From assembly GCF_024198235.1 (NCBI RefSeq), contig NZ_JAKCFB010000012.1, forward strand, positions 1-64,000: 64,000 nucleotides of DNA. The letters run 5' to 3'. Under the pieces are notes generated by a model, which ran no database searches, was not told where the DNA came from, and was given only the letters and a program-made list of their open reading frames with translations. Positions 48,989 through 57,658 of the stretch are shown piece by piece (the stretch's first letter is position 1; every line of letters begins with the position of its first letter). The position numbers and the translations under genes are program-made. Origin of the DNA: Myxococcus dinghuensis (GTDB lineage: Bacteria > Myxococcota > Myxococcia > Myxococcales > Myxococcaceae).

Positions 48989-50551
48989 TCACCGCCCCCG
49001 GCGAGGGAGCGGGATGCAGATTTTGATGAAGGGCAGCCACCAGAAGAGGATGTTGAGCAGCGCCAGGAAGATGCTCAGCACGATGAACGCGCAGAGCGTG
49101 ATGACGGGGATGTTGAAGCCGCAGATCCAATCGAGCCCGAGCGAGCGCCCCTCCTTCGCCTTCTCCTCCAGGAAGTCCTTCGCCTTGTTGCGCGACAGGA
49201 GGTCGAAGATGTTGCCGGGCACCTGGAACGCGACGTTGGGCAGGAAGTTGCGCGCGTTCTCCCGCGTGACGGCGGGCAGGGAGACCTGGATGGGCGGCAG
49301 CCTCCCGTTCTCGTACCAGGGCGCGATGCGGAACGGCTGACTGGGCGTGCCCCAGACGAGGGCCGGCGGGCAGCCGTCGTCGCGCCGGACGCGGACGAAG
49401 GCGCGCACCTCGTAGCGGGCCTCCGGTGTGTCGAAGCGCCCGCGCCGGGGAAGCAGCGTCGCCAGGCGGCTCTTCGACGCCTCGGCCCCGGCGCGCACCA
49501 GCGCGGACACGTCGCCGGACGACGGGCGCGGCCAGGCATCCGGCATGCGGAAGGTCCGGTCCGGCCGGCCCAGCACGAAGACGTCCGCGGCCTCCACCAG
49601 CACGTCGCCCAGGGGCCTGCGCGTGGCGCCGAACTGCAGCGTCTGCCGGTTGAGGGCCGCCTTCATCGCCGGCGACTCGAAGGCGTTGAAGACGCTGACC
49701 AGCTTGCGCAGGAACGTGGCGAACTGCTCCAGCCGCTGGGCGGCGTCCTCGCGCGCGGCGCCGGACAGCGAGCCGTCGGAGGCGACCTCGTCGGAGTAGC
49801 GGTGGGTGTACGTCTTGCCGGCGATGCCCGTCAGGCTCACGCCCACCGTGTCCGAGAAGTACGGCAGCAGCATGTCGCGCAGCTCGTCCTCCTCGTAGCG
49901 GGGCGGGGGCGCCGCCTTGCCGGACACCTGCTCGGCGCTGGCCACCGGCACCATGCCGTAGAGGATGGTGCGGCGCGTGGCGGCGCAGACGTGGGGTGGC
50001 GCCACGAAGAGCCGCGACACGCCTTCCTCGTACGGCACGGGCGCGCCGAGCGCGTCCTCCACCAGCGCGTCGAGCGTGGGATTTCCGGCGGGGTACGCCG
50101 CCTTGCGGCGGGCGGGCTCCGGGTCCGCGTCGAGCGCGCGGGCATCCGCCAGCGGCACCCACCCGCGCACCTCGCCGTTGAGCTTCATCCACCCCTCGCG
50201 CTGGCCGGAGGTGGGGTTGAACCGGCGCACCACCAGGCCCGCGCTCTCGATGCGCGCCGGGTCCAGCCGGGGCTCGCCGGGGATGTCGCAGAAGGCCTCG
50301 ACCACGGCCAGTTGGAACGAGCGGTGGACGGGTTGGTACAGCTTGAGCGACGGCGCGCCCTCACCCGCGTTGCGAACCGTGGACACCCACTGCTTGCGGC
50401 CCTCGTCGGTGCCCAGCTCCGCCAGGAACGCGGAGATGAAGTCGTCGTCCGTGCGCTCCACGAGCACCGGGCGGTTCTCCGTGGACGGCATCGGTCGGCC
50501 GCTGCCGCCGTCGAAGGTGAGCCCTCGCAGGAGGGTGGGGTGGGCTACCAT
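48989..50551 (-). CDS. CIS-block protein with C-terminal membrane segment (unknown)
   Basis: This 520-aa protein has an ATG that overlaps the stop of the gpV gene (ATGGTAG). The first 470 residues are soluble and unrecognised: FISAFLAELGTDEGRKQWVS, LYQPVHRSFQLAVVEAFCDI, RRTILYGMVPVASAEQV. The last 45 residues contain a very hydrophobic stretch, ITLCAFIVLSIFLALLNILF, followed by WWLPFIKICIPLP and a basic end. It could anchor by one long or two short helices. No standard Afp or PVC component has this tail. It sits between spike and gp25 genes, where Afp10 (PAAR) would be expected. A membrane anchor for the particle or a baseplate-docking protein is possible. Confidence 0.7.
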   Translation of the reverse strand: MVAHPTLLRGLTFDGGSGRPMPSTENRPVLVERTDDDFISAFLAELGTDEGRKQWVSTVRNAGEGAPSLKLYQPVHRSFQLAVVEAFCDIPGEPRLDPARIESAGLVVRRFNPTSGQREGWMKLNGEVRGWVPLADARALDADPEPARRKAAYPAGNPTLDALVEDALGAPVPYEEGVSRLFVAPPHVCAATRRTILYGMVPVASAEQVSGKAAPPPRYEEDELRDMLLPYFSDTVGVSLTGIAGKTYTHRYSDEVASDGSLSGAAREDAAQRLEQFATFLRKLVSVFNAFESPAMKAALNRQTLQFGATRRPLGDVLVEAADVFVLGRPDRTFRMPDAWPRPSSGDVSALVRAGAEASKSRLATLLPRRGRFDTPEARYEVRAFVRVRRDDGCPPALVWGTPSQPFRIAPWYENGRLPPIQVSLPAVTRENARNFLPNVAFQVPGNIFDLLSRNKAKDFLEEKAKEGRSLGLDWICGFNIPVITLCAFIVLSIFLALLNILFWWLPFIKICIPLPRRGR

Positions 50552-51249
50552 ACGTTTCCGGCTCCGGGCGTGTAGGTCGCGGCCACGACGGTGGTGGCCT
50601 GGAGGACGTCGCACTTCACGACGCCGGAGAACGTGGACATGGCGGCGTCCACCTGGACCTGCGCGGCGGACACCTCGACGCGGCTGGCGGAGACCTTCAC
50701 CGTCAGCGGCGTCTGGACGGTGACGCCCTGGGTGTCCAGGGTGACGGTGTTGCCCGCGGCCTCCAGGGTGACCTTGCCGCCGTCCCGCTGTGTCACCGTG
50801 ACGCTCTGCCCACCGGGCGTGGTGAGCGAGATGGTGGCCTGGCCGTCCGTCTCCTCGACGATGGCGATGCGGCTGCCCTTGCGGCCGGTGAGGGTGTAGC
50901 GGTCCACGCGGTCCCCCGCGCCGCCCAACTGCTCGGAGGGACGCTCGGCGCCGTTCCACAGCCCGCCCACGACGAGCGGCTGGCGCGGGTCGCCGTTGAC
51001 GAAGACGAGCGCCACCTCGTCGCCCACGTCGGGGATGAAGAAGGCGCCGCGCCCGCCGCCGGCGAACGGCACGGCCACGCGGGCCCACAGGGTGGCGTCC
51101 CCGTCGCCAATCGTCTCCGGCGTGCTGGTGAGGCGCACCTGGACGCGCGACAGGTGCTCGGGGTCCGTCACCGACGTGACGCGGCCGAGGTAGGTGCCGT
51201 GCAGGGCGCCCAGGTTCGGGGCCGCGGGCGCGTGGGGGAGCGGCTGCAT
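50545..51249 (-). CDS. Phage baseplate assembly protein V-like spike (gpV/gp5 OB-fold)
   Basis: This 234-aa protein has an ATG that shares its A with the upstream stop (TGATG). The OB-fold part is clear: GTYLGRVTSVTDPEHLSRVQ, ATLWARVAVPFAGGGRGAFF, PDVGDEVALVFVNGDPRQPL, VVGGLWNGAERP. The rest is a run of alternating strands (TLTGRKGSRIAIVEETDG, TVTLDTQGVTVQTPLTVKVS), which forms the triple-stranded beta-helix of the central spike. In Afp and PVC, gpD and gpV are fused in one Afp8 protein; here they are split. The C-terminus ends in YTPGAGNVW with no PAAR-binding feature evident. Confidence 0.9.
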   Translation of the reverse strand: MQPLPHAPAAPNLGALHGTYLGRVTSVTDPEHLSRVQVRLTSTPETIGDGDATLWARVAVPFAGGGRGAFFIPDVGDEVALVFVNGDPRQPLVVGGLWNGAERPSEQLGGAGDRVDRYTLTGRKGSRIAIVEETDGQATISLTTPGGQSVTVTQRDGGKVTLEAAGNTVTLDTQGVTVQTPLTVKVSASRVEVSAAQVQVDAAMSTFSGVVKCDVLQATTVVAATYTPGAGNVW

Positions 51250-52334
51250 CACGGACCTCCCAGGAAGGCGCACTCGGCCTCGAAGTCCGTCTCGTAGCCG
51301 CGGGTCAGGTCGTAGCGGTGGTGGGCGCGGACGACGTAGTAGGTGTTGTCGTAGCGGCGGCCCAGGCCCCGCAGCGACAGGTGCGTGCCCACGCGCAGGG
51401 CGGGGTTGCCCTCGGCGGTGCCCTCCACGCAGACGAAGCGGCGGGCGCGCTGGTCGAACGCGGCCTCGGCCAGGGCCCGGGCCTCCGCGTCCGTCATCGC
51501 GGAGAGGTCGCCCAGGTGTTCGGCGCGCGCGCCCACGCCGGAGCGCAGCACCTGGGCACCCTGGCGTCCCGCGCCGGGGCCCAGGTTCGTCCCGGTGCCG
51601 CGCCCCGTGACGCGGGCGCCGGTGAGCGCGTTCCATCCGGCGACGGTGACCTCGGTGGCCTGGTGGGCCAGGTCCACCACCACGCGCGCGCGGCGTAACT
51701 GGCTGTAGAGCGACATCTCCAGGGTGCCCCGGCGCACGTCCTTGCGCGGGGCCACGTGCAGCTCCTCGCCCACCACCTGCAGGTCGCCGTCGCGCGAGGC
51801 GAGCAGGCGCCGCAGGAATGCCAGGTCGCTCTCGTTGAGCTGCACGTGGGTGCCGATGGGCGCGTCGAAGCCCTCCACCACCGCGCGCATCCCCACGCGC
51901 GTGGCGAGCTCCCGGGCCAGCGAGGCGAGGCTCGCGTCCACGTGGACCTTCGTGCGGCGCGCGAGCCGTGCCCGCTGGAGCGCGTCCTCGGCCAGCAGCA
52001 GCAGCTCCGGCCCGGAGGCCCCCTCGAAGCTCGCCTCCATCCCGGTGACGAGCCCCCGGAAGATCTCCCGGGGCGCGTCCTCGTCACCGGCGTAGACGCT
52101 GACGGTCGTCCCGAACCGCAGGAGGGCCTCGTCCTCGAACGCCAGGTCCATCCGCCCGTCGTCGAAGCGGGCGCTGTTGTCCAGGCTCAGCTCCAGCGAG
52201 GACATGCCTCCCTCGGACTCGGTGATGCGCACGGTCCCCAGCTGCTGGGTGACCTTGTCGGACGCGCGCCCGTCGATGCGCACGGTGGGGCGCGCGGAAT
52301 AGACGGGCCTGCTGCTCAACGCTTGTTCGGACAT
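51249..52334 (-). CDS. Phage late control D-like hub protein (gpD/gp27; Afp8 N-terminal part)
   Basis: This 361-aa protein carries family features: SARPTVRIDGRASDKVTQQL, GMSSLELSLDNSARFDDGRM, LRFGTTVSVYAGDEDAPREI FRGLVTG, and a later GTHVQLNESDLAFLRRLLAS segment. It ends RAHHRYDLTRGYETDFEAEC. It forms the trimeric hub that joins tube and spike. It is translationally coupled with the spike gene through TGATG and follows a 63-aa small protein by 12 bp. No lysozyme or effector insertion is seen. Confidence 0.9.
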   Translation of the reverse strand: MSEQALSSRPVYSARPTVRIDGRASDKVTQQLGTVRITESEGGMSSLELSLDNSARFDDGRMDLAFEDEALLRFGTTVSVYAGDEDAPREIFRGLVTGMEASFEGASGPELLLLAEDALQRARLARRTKVHVDASLASLARELATRVGMRAVVEGFDAPIGTHVQLNESDLAFLRRLLASRDGDLQVVGEELHVAPRKDVRRGTLEMSLYSQLRRARVVVDLAHQATEVTVAGWNALTGARVTGRGTGTNLGPGAGRQGAQVLRSGVGARAEHLGDLSAMTDAEARALAEAAFDQRARRFVCVEGTAEGNPALRVGTHLSLRGLGRRYDNTYYVVRAHHRYDLTRGYETDFEAECAFLGGP

Positions 52335-52346
52335 GGCGTCGGGTCC

Positions 52347-52538
52347 TCAGTCCGCGGCGAGCCGGGTCCGGCGCCAGGCCTTCGTGCGCAGTTGTCGCTC
52401 CACCGCCTCGGCCTGCTCGGGGCCGGGCGCGGCGCCTCCCGGTTGCGCGGGCTGCGCCGGGCCTGCCTCGGGGGACTGCTGCGCGGACGGGCCGTCGCTC
52501 ACGCTCCCCACCACCTCGCCAATCGACACGATGCCCAT
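52347..52538 (-). CDS. Small CIS protein (63 aa), Afp6-position
   Basis: The ATG follows the CIS-tube stop by 3 bp, with GAGGAG just upstream. The product begins MGIVSIGEVVGSVSDG, has a Gln/Pro/Gly-rich middle and ends with the charged helix VERQLRTKAWRRTRLAAD. Many eCIS loci carry a short protein (Afp6/DUF5908-like) between tube and hub genes, with similar size and layout. The similarity is positional and compositional only. Confidence 0.6.
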   Translation of the reverse strand: MGIVSIGEVVGSVSDGPSAQQSPEAGPAQPAQPGGAAPGPEQAEAVERQLRTKAWRRTRLAAD

Positions 52539-52541
52539 GCC

Positions 52542-53462
52542 TCACTCCTCCTCGAAGCGCATGCGGACCCGCGTGTTCCCACCCAGGCGCGACCCCCGGC
52601 TCAACATCCGACCGCCCAGCTCGAACGAGGCGCCGTCCTCCGTGGCGTGCGTGTGTGTCTCCACCCGCTGCACCAGGCGGCTCGCGTCCAGGCGCACGCC
52701 GGCGGACGCGCTCACGGACGGCATCCGCAGGCCGGAGAAGGCCCCCTGCAGCGACGGCAGGCCCCCGGCTCCGCCCCCGCCGATGCCCACGCTCACCCCC
52801 AAGCCCCCGCTCGCGAAGGCCGCGGGCGGGGAGAGGGTGGCGGACACGTCCACGGTGAGCACCGCGGAGCGTGGGAAGCGCATGCTCTCCTCGCCGTTCA
52901 TCGCCGCGATGGCCCGCCCCGCGGAGGGCGCGCCCGCCTGGGTGGCGGTGGTGGTGGTGCCCCCTCCGGGCGGCGGCGCCACCTGGGCCTGGGAGTCGGC
53001 GCCGCCCCCGCTCGGGCTCCAGCCCTCCGCCCGCTGCCCCTCCGCGCCGCGCGCGAAGATGTCCTCGTCCTGCGTCATGCCCAGCGAGACGCTGGAGCGC
53101 AGCGGCACGCCGTCCGCGGAGAAGAAGTCGAGGGTCTCCTTGTAGGAGTCCACGATGCCCTCGAACTTGAACGCGCCCCACTCGAAGGCGACGAACGGGG
53201 GCGGCTTGCCCTTCTCGCCGAGCAGCCGCGCCACCTTCACCGTCGTGTCGCACACGTTCTCGAGCGTGTCCGTGGTGTCGAAGACGAGCTCCACGGCGAG
53301 CTTGGCGGTGCCCTCGTTGACGACCTGCCGTCCGCCCTTCTTCTTGCTCTTCTGTTCGTTGAGCTTGGTGGACAGGGTGAGCTGCAGCGAGGCCGGGTTG
53401 AAGTGCACCTCGATGGGGGCCTGCCCCTTGGGCGTGAAGGTTGCCTTGCGTGGCGCGCTCAT
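52542..53462 (-). CDS. CIS tube-domain protein (Afp7-like)
   Basis: This 306-aa protein has an N-terminal 145 residues matching the CIS-tube domain: KATFTPKGQAPIEVHFNPAS, LAVELVFDTTDTLENVCDTT, PFVAFEWGAFKFEGIVDSYK, ETLDFFSADGVPLRSSVSLG. This protein joins tube to hub in Afp and PVC, where a LysM domain usually follows. Here the second half is a Gly/Pro/Ser-rich linker and a beta region (SAVLTVDVSATLSPP, SASAGVRLDASRLVQRVETH) without a recognisable LysM. The loss or replacement of LysM is notable. It sits between the second tube gene and the small Afp6-position gene. Confidence 0.88.
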   Translation of the reverse strand: MSAPRKATFTPKGQAPIEVHFNPASLQLTLSTKLNEQKSKKKGGRQVVNEGTAKLAVELVFDTTDTLENVCDTTVKVARLLGEKGKPPPFVAFEWGAFKFEGIVDSYKETLDFFSADGVPLRSSVSLGMTQDEDIFARGAEGQRAEGWSPSGGGADSQAQVAPPPGGGTTTTATQAGAPSAGRAIAAMNGEESMRFPRSAVLTVDVSATLSPPAAFASGGLGVSVGIGGGGAGGLPSLQGAFSGLRMPSVSASAGVRLDASRLVQRVETHTHATEDGASFELGGRMLSRGSRLGGNTRVRMRFEEE

Positions 53463-53466
53463 GGTG

Positions 53467-53973
53467 TCAGGCTCCCGTCGTTCCCTGGGACTCGAGGAAG
53501 AGCCCCTCGTGGGCGAGGTGCAGCTCCTCGATGCCCACCTCGGTGGCCCTGGCGTTGAAGTCTGCGGCCTTGAACTTGATGGGCAGGGCCCGCTCCAGCC
53601 GCCACGTGAGCAGGACCGGCGGCTCCGCCGCGGTGGACTCCGGCACCGTCTTGAGGTGGATGCGCACCGTGCACCGGTGGCCGGTGTCGCCGGTGGCCAC
53701 GCGCTCGAACCACTTGAAGAGCCGGCCGTCGCGGGAGATGCCGCGCTTGAGCACCACGGTGGCGAACGTCACCGGGCCCACCCGCTGGATGGCCCCGTAG
53801 TTGTTGCCGCCCGCCTTGATGACCTTGGGCTCCATGGTGGCCTCCAGGCCGGTGCACTCGGAGAACGCGCCCGCGGGGTCGGGGCTCAGGTCGCCGCCAC
53901 CGCCGTGCAGGGGCTGCTCCTGGATGGAGACCTCGAAGCGGAAGGTGAAGAGTGGCGCGAAGGCGGTGGTCAT
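53467..53973 (-). CDS. Second tail tube protein (Afp5-like tube initiator)
   Basis: This 168-aa protein uses the ATG at 53973, overlapping the second sheath stop as ATGA. Tube-fold features are FRFEVSIQEQPLHGGGG, FSECTGLEATMEPKVIKAGG, VVLKRGISRDGRLFKWFERV and VTFATVVLKR. It is longer than the main tube and matches the Afp5 class, which starts tube assembly on the baseplate. It lies between the second sheath and CIS-tube genes. Confidence 0.88.
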   Translation of the reverse strand: MTTAFAPLFTFRFEVSIQEQPLHGGGGDLSPDPAGAFSECTGLEATMEPKVIKAGGNNYGAIQRVGPVTFATVVLKRGISRDGRLFKWFERVATGDTGHRCTVRIHLKTVPESTAAEPPVLLTWRLERALPIKFKAADFNARATEVGIEELHLAHEGLFLESQGTTGA

Positions 53974-55478
53974 GCCTCGCCCTCCGGCGACAGCGAGAGC
54001 ACGCCTTCCTCGGCGACCGTCAGCACGACGTGGAGGCGCTCCAGGGCCGCCGCGGCGTCGAACTCCACCTCCGCCACCAACCGCCCGGCGTCCAGGTCGT
54101 CCTGGGTCATGGTGGTCCGGTCGCACCGCACCCGGAACGCCTCGCGCGGGCTGGTGCCGCGCAGCGCGCCCGCCTCCCAGAGCCGGACGAGCAGCCCCTC
54201 GATGCGGTACACCAGCTCCCGCCAGGTGCGCTCGGCGGAGGGCTCGAACAGCGTCTGCACTCCCGCGCGCCGCATCGCCCGGATGAGCACGGAGAGCAGC
54301 CGGTCCACGCCGGCCTGTCGCCAGCTCGCGCTGGCGCTGGTGGTGACGTCGGAGAGCACGCGCAGCCCTCCGGCGGTGGGGCCCAGGACGCTCACCCGGT
54401 CCAACCAGGGCCAGTCCGGCCCCTGGCCCAGGCCACCGGAGGGGCGCAGCGCGAGCGCGCCCCGGTCCAACACCGGGAACAGCTCGACCACGTCCGCGAG
54501 CCCCGCGTTGAGCGCGCTGCGGAACGCGCCGCGCAAGAGCGCGCCCCGGGCGAGCACGCCCGCCAGCAGGCCCTCGGGGCTCTCCAGCGCCCCGGGGAGC
54601 TGGACCGAACCCGGGGTGCGCGCCCACGGGTAGACGAGCTGGACGAAGGCGCTCTCGATGCGCCGCAGGTGACCCGCGGCGAGCAGGAAGGTGTAGGCAT
54701 TCTCCTCGGCCACCCAGTCGCGGCCGTGGGCGTGGACCACGGCGTCGGGGTGGGGCAGGGGAATGGCGGCGACGAGCTGCACCTCGCGCACGTGCCGCGA
54801 CAGCAGGGCCTTCACCCGCGTCAGGAAGTCCGCCCAGCGCGCATAGCCCTCCGCGTCCGCGCGGGGCATGGGGCGGGGGGACGGCAGCTGGTCCACGGGC
54901 GCGGGGGCCGGCGTCGAGCACTCGACGAAGACCTCCGGGCTCGAGGGGGGCGTGACGGGCGGCGGCAGCGCCTCCTCGTCCACGGCGAACAGCGCGGCGA
55001 GGTCGGGCAGGCACAGGAACGACACGTCATCCAGGCCGAAGAGGTGCGCGGCGCCCTTCCACGTCGCGCGCTCGTGCGGCGAGGCGTCGAAGAGCGCCTC
55101 GGTGCCGGGGAGCAGCGTCTGCGCGAGGAGCACGCGCGCCGGACGGAGCGCGTCGTCGGGCCAGGGATTGCCCGCGCGGACGACGTAGCACTTGCGCCCG
55201 CCCTGGGTGAAGAACGAGCGGACCGCGGCGCCCAGGTACGTGCCCTCCCAGGCGAACAGCCGTGCGAAGTCGCTCCACCGCTCGATGGGGACCGGCACGT
55301 TCTCCAGGTCCGACGACGGCGTGCTGCTCCAGCCGTGCTCGACGAGCCACTGCTGGATGTCCAGCGGGACGGGCGTGCCCGGGACGCGGCGGACGAAGCC
55401 CACGAAGCAGGCGAGGTCCGCGCGCTCGGGCGCGCTCACCGGAGCGCGCGTGTTGACTTCGAAGACGAGGCCACTCAT
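53970..55478 (-). CDS. Second, divergent sheath protein (Afp3/Afp4-like)
   Basis: This 502-aa sheath paralogue differs strongly from the main sheath in the middle. It keeps the sheath C-terminal core ERTWRELVYRIEGLLVRLWE, GALRGTSPREAFRVRCDRTT and MTQDDLDAGRLVAEVEFDAA, which interlinks subunits. The N-terminus is VFEVNTRAPVSAPERADLAC and the central segment includes ENAYTFLLAAGHLRRIESAF. In Afp and PVC several sheath isoforms exist, with the divergent ones at the baseplate collar. Only two are seen here, and this one carries an extra Pro-rich insert (about 185-210). Confidence 0.85.
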   Translation of the reverse strand: MSGLVFEVNTRAPVSAPERADLACFVGFVRRVPGTPVPLDIQQWLVEHGWSSTPSSDLENVPVPIERWSDFARLFAWEGTYLGAAVRSFFTQGGRKCYVVRAGNPWPDDALRPARVLLAQTLLPGTEALFDASPHERATWKGAAHLFGLDDVSFLCLPDLAALFAVDEEALPPPVTPPSSPEVFVECSTPAPAPVDQLPSPRPMPRADAEGYARWADFLTRVKALLSRHVREVQLVAAIPLPHPDAVVHAHGRDWVAEENAYTFLLAAGHLRRIESAFVQLVYPWARTPGSVQLPGALESPEGLLAGVLARGALLRGAFRSALNAGLADVVELFPVLDRGALALRPSGGLGQGPDWPWLDRVSVLGPTAGGLRVLSDVTTSASASWRQAGVDRLLSVLIRAMRRAGVQTLFEPSAERTWRELVYRIEGLLVRLWEAGALRGTSPREAFRVRCDRTTMTQDDLDAGRLVAEVEFDAAAALERLHVVLTVAEEGVLSLSPEGEA

Positions 55479-55515
55479 CCCAGACCCTCACCCGTCCCGC
55501 GAGATGGACCTTCGG

Positions 55516-55971
55516 CTACGTCACGTTGGGGAAGCCCGTCAGCACGTCCTCGGCGGACAGCACCAGCTCCTCCATGGCGACGTCACCGCCGCCCTTGGCC
55601 GCGAGCGTGGGGCCCGTGTACTTCATGGGCGTCACGTTGATGAGCTTCCACGACTGCACCGGCGTGCGGGCCTCGTCCATCAGCGTGATGAGGATGAAGT
55701 CCTTGCGGCCGTTGACGCCCGTGGCGCGCACCGCCTCGATCCAATCCCAGAGGACACGGGAGGCGACGAGGCCGCGCTTGAGGGTGACGTCGCCCGTCTT
55801 GTAGATGCCGGGCACCTTGCGGACGTGGCTCTTCGGGTCGGTGCCCTCGCGGTACTCGGCCATCGTGAACTCGGTGTTCAGACCCGACACGTCCGAGAAG
55901 CCGCCGAAGGAGTCACCGCCAAAGCTGATCTCGAAATTGAATGCACCGTAGGGAGTGGGGCGCGTGCTCAT
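55516..55971 (-). CDS. Main tail tube protein (Afp1-like)
   Basis: This 151-aa protein of the T4-gp19/Afp1 type begins PYGAFNFEISFGGDSFGGFS, with DVSGLNTEFTMAEYREGTD, VPGIYKTGDVTLKRGLVASR and MEELVLSAEDVLTGF. Size and motifs match the inner tube that stacks as hexamers within the sheath. AGGAACCAGGAC precedes the ATG. It directly follows the main sheath gene. Confidence 0.93.
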   Translation of the reverse strand: MSTRPTPYGAFNFEISFGGDSFGGFSDVSGLNTEFTMAEYREGTDPKSHVRKVPGIYKTGDVTLKRGLVASRVLWDWIEAVRATGVNGRKDFILITLMDEARTPVQSWKLINVTPMKYTGPTLAAKGGGDVAMEELVLSAEDVLTGFPNVT

Positions 55972-55988
55972 GTCCTGGTTCCTTTCCC

Positions 55989-57647
55989 CTAGCTGCGGGC
56001 ATCAGCCGTCTTCTGGCCGATCCGGAAGATGACGAACTCCGCAGGCTTCACGGCCGCCACGCCGACCAGGCAGATGAGCCGGCCGTTGTCGAGGTCGTCC
56101 TGCGTCATGGTGCTGCGATCACAACGGACGAAGAAGGCCTGCTTCGGGTCGCTCCCGAGCAGCGCGCCCGAGCGCCACTGCGTCTCCAGGAAGCTGCCGA
56201 GGGTCTCCCGGATGTTGGCCCACAGCCGCTCGCCGTTGGGCTCGAAGACGGCCCACTGCGTGCCCACGTCGATGGAGCGCTCCAGGAAGTTGAAGTAGCG
56301 GCGGATGTTCAGGTACTTCCACTCCGGGTCGGAGCTGGCCGTGCGCGCGCCCCAGACGCGGTAGCCGCGGCCCGGGAAGAAGCGCAGGCAGTTGATGCCC
56401 AGCGGGTTGAGCACCTCCTGCTGCGCGAAGTGGATGTCCGCCTCGAAGCGCAGCGCGCTGTTGACGACCTCGTTGGCCGGCGCCTTGAAGACGCCGCGCT
56501 GCACGTCGTTGCGCGCGTAGATGCCGCTGAGGAAGCCGGAGGGCGGGAGCGAAATCTCCTTCGGGATGCTGTCGTCGCCCGCGCGGGCCAGCGGGTTGGC
56601 CACCACCACCCAGGGGTAGTAGAGCGCCGCGTACTTCGAGTCGATCTGCCCGCGCCAGTCGCGGGCCTGGCCCAGGCTCTGGCCCGGGGGCGTGTCCAGC
56701 ACCGCGACGCGGTAGGCGCGGCGCTTCTCCGCGGCGATGATGAGCGCGTTGCGCACGCCCGCGGCGGCGCCGGAGTACGACGAGGAGCCCGGGGCGGCGA
56801 TGATGGAGATGTCCTCGATGCCCGTCAGCGCCTCGAGCGCCGCCTCGTACTGCCCGGTGGTGGGCGCGTCGCCGTCGAGCCCGCCCGCCAGGGTGAACGT
56901 CGCCGGCAGGCTGCCCAGTGCGGACTTCAGGTCTCCACCGCCGGGCAGGGTGGTGCCCGTGAAGTGGATGGCGAACTGCCGCTGGAGCGCCTCCGACTGG
57001 CGGGTGGGCGTCTCCGACAGCACGTTGCCGATCCACCGGGGATGCAGCGGATCCAACCCCACGTCCTCGTACGTCGCCTCGCGCCCCGCGCCGTCCCGGG
57101 TGCGGATGGAGAGCGACACGAGGTTGCCGGCCGGCGTGGTGGGCAGCGTGGGGGCCCAGCCGCTGGCGCCCTTGACGTGGGTGACGGGCGTGGTGTCGTC
57201 CGTCACGAACACGGAGCCGGCGGGGGCCCGGTCCAGCGCGAGCGGGCTCGCCGGGCGCTGCGAGGCGCTGAGGGTGATGGTCCCGTTGCCGCCGCGTCCC
57301 GGGAAGCGCGACACGAAGCTGTGCCCGCTGGAGCCGATGGCCGCCGCGGCGAAGCCCGCGTTCGCCGCCGTGGTGACGACGCGCGAGACGTAGAGTCGCG
57401 AGCCCCCCTCGTTGAAGTAGGCGCGGACCGAGTGCGCCAGGTAGTTGGTTCCATAGGAGAGCGGGTCCAACCCTCCGTAGACGCGCTCGAAGTCCGCGAA
57501 GCTGGTGAGCAGCTCCGGTGTCCCTCCCGAGGGACCGGTGAGCGTCGGACCGACGAAGCCCGTCGTGCTGGTGCTCACCCCTTCAATCGACTTGGCCCGA
57601 AAGCTGGTCTCTTCGACATACACAGCAGGTGCGAGGTATTCAGGCAT
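55989..57647 (-). CDS. Main contractile sheath protein (Afp2-like)
   Basis: This 552-aa sheath has the classic N-terminus EYLAPAVYVEETSFRAKSIE followed by GVSTSTTGFVGPT. The C-terminal core includes YLNIRRYFNFLERSIDVGTQ, WAVFEPNGERLWANIRETLG and VRCDRSTMTQDDLDNGRLIC. The region near 350-420 (APGSSSYSGAAAGVRNALII) is the variable outer domain. Six sheath subunits per ring contract to drive the tube out. GAGGGGGG precedes the ATG. It is the third gene from the operon start, where strong expression is expected. Confidence 0.95.
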   Translation of the reverse strand: MPEYLAPAVYVEETSFRAKSIEGVSTSTTGFVGPTLTGPSGGTPELLTSFADFERVYGGLDPLSYGTNYLAHSVRAYFNEGGSRLYVSRVVTTAANAGFAAAAIGSSGHSFVSRFPGRGGNGTITLSASQRPASPLALDRAPAGSVFVTDDTTPVTHVKGASGWAPTLPTTPAGNLVSLSIRTRDGAGREATYEDVGLDPLHPRWIGNVLSETPTRQSEALQRQFAIHFTGTTLPGGGDLKSALGSLPATFTLAGGLDGDAPTTGQYEAALEALTGIEDISIIAAPGSSSYSGAAAGVRNALIIAAEKRRAYRVAVLDTPPGQSLGQARDWRGQIDSKYAALYYPWVVVANPLARAGDDSIPKEISLPPSGFLSGIYARNDVQRGVFKAPANEVVNSALRFEADIHFAQQEVLNPLGINCLRFFPGRGYRVWGARTASSDPEWKYLNIRRYFNFLERSIDVGTQWAVFEPNGERLWANIRETLGSFLETQWRSGALLGSDPKQAFFVRCDRSTMTQDDLDNGRLICLVGVAAVKPAEFVIFRIGQKTADARS

Positions 57648-57658
57648 GAGGCCCCCCT

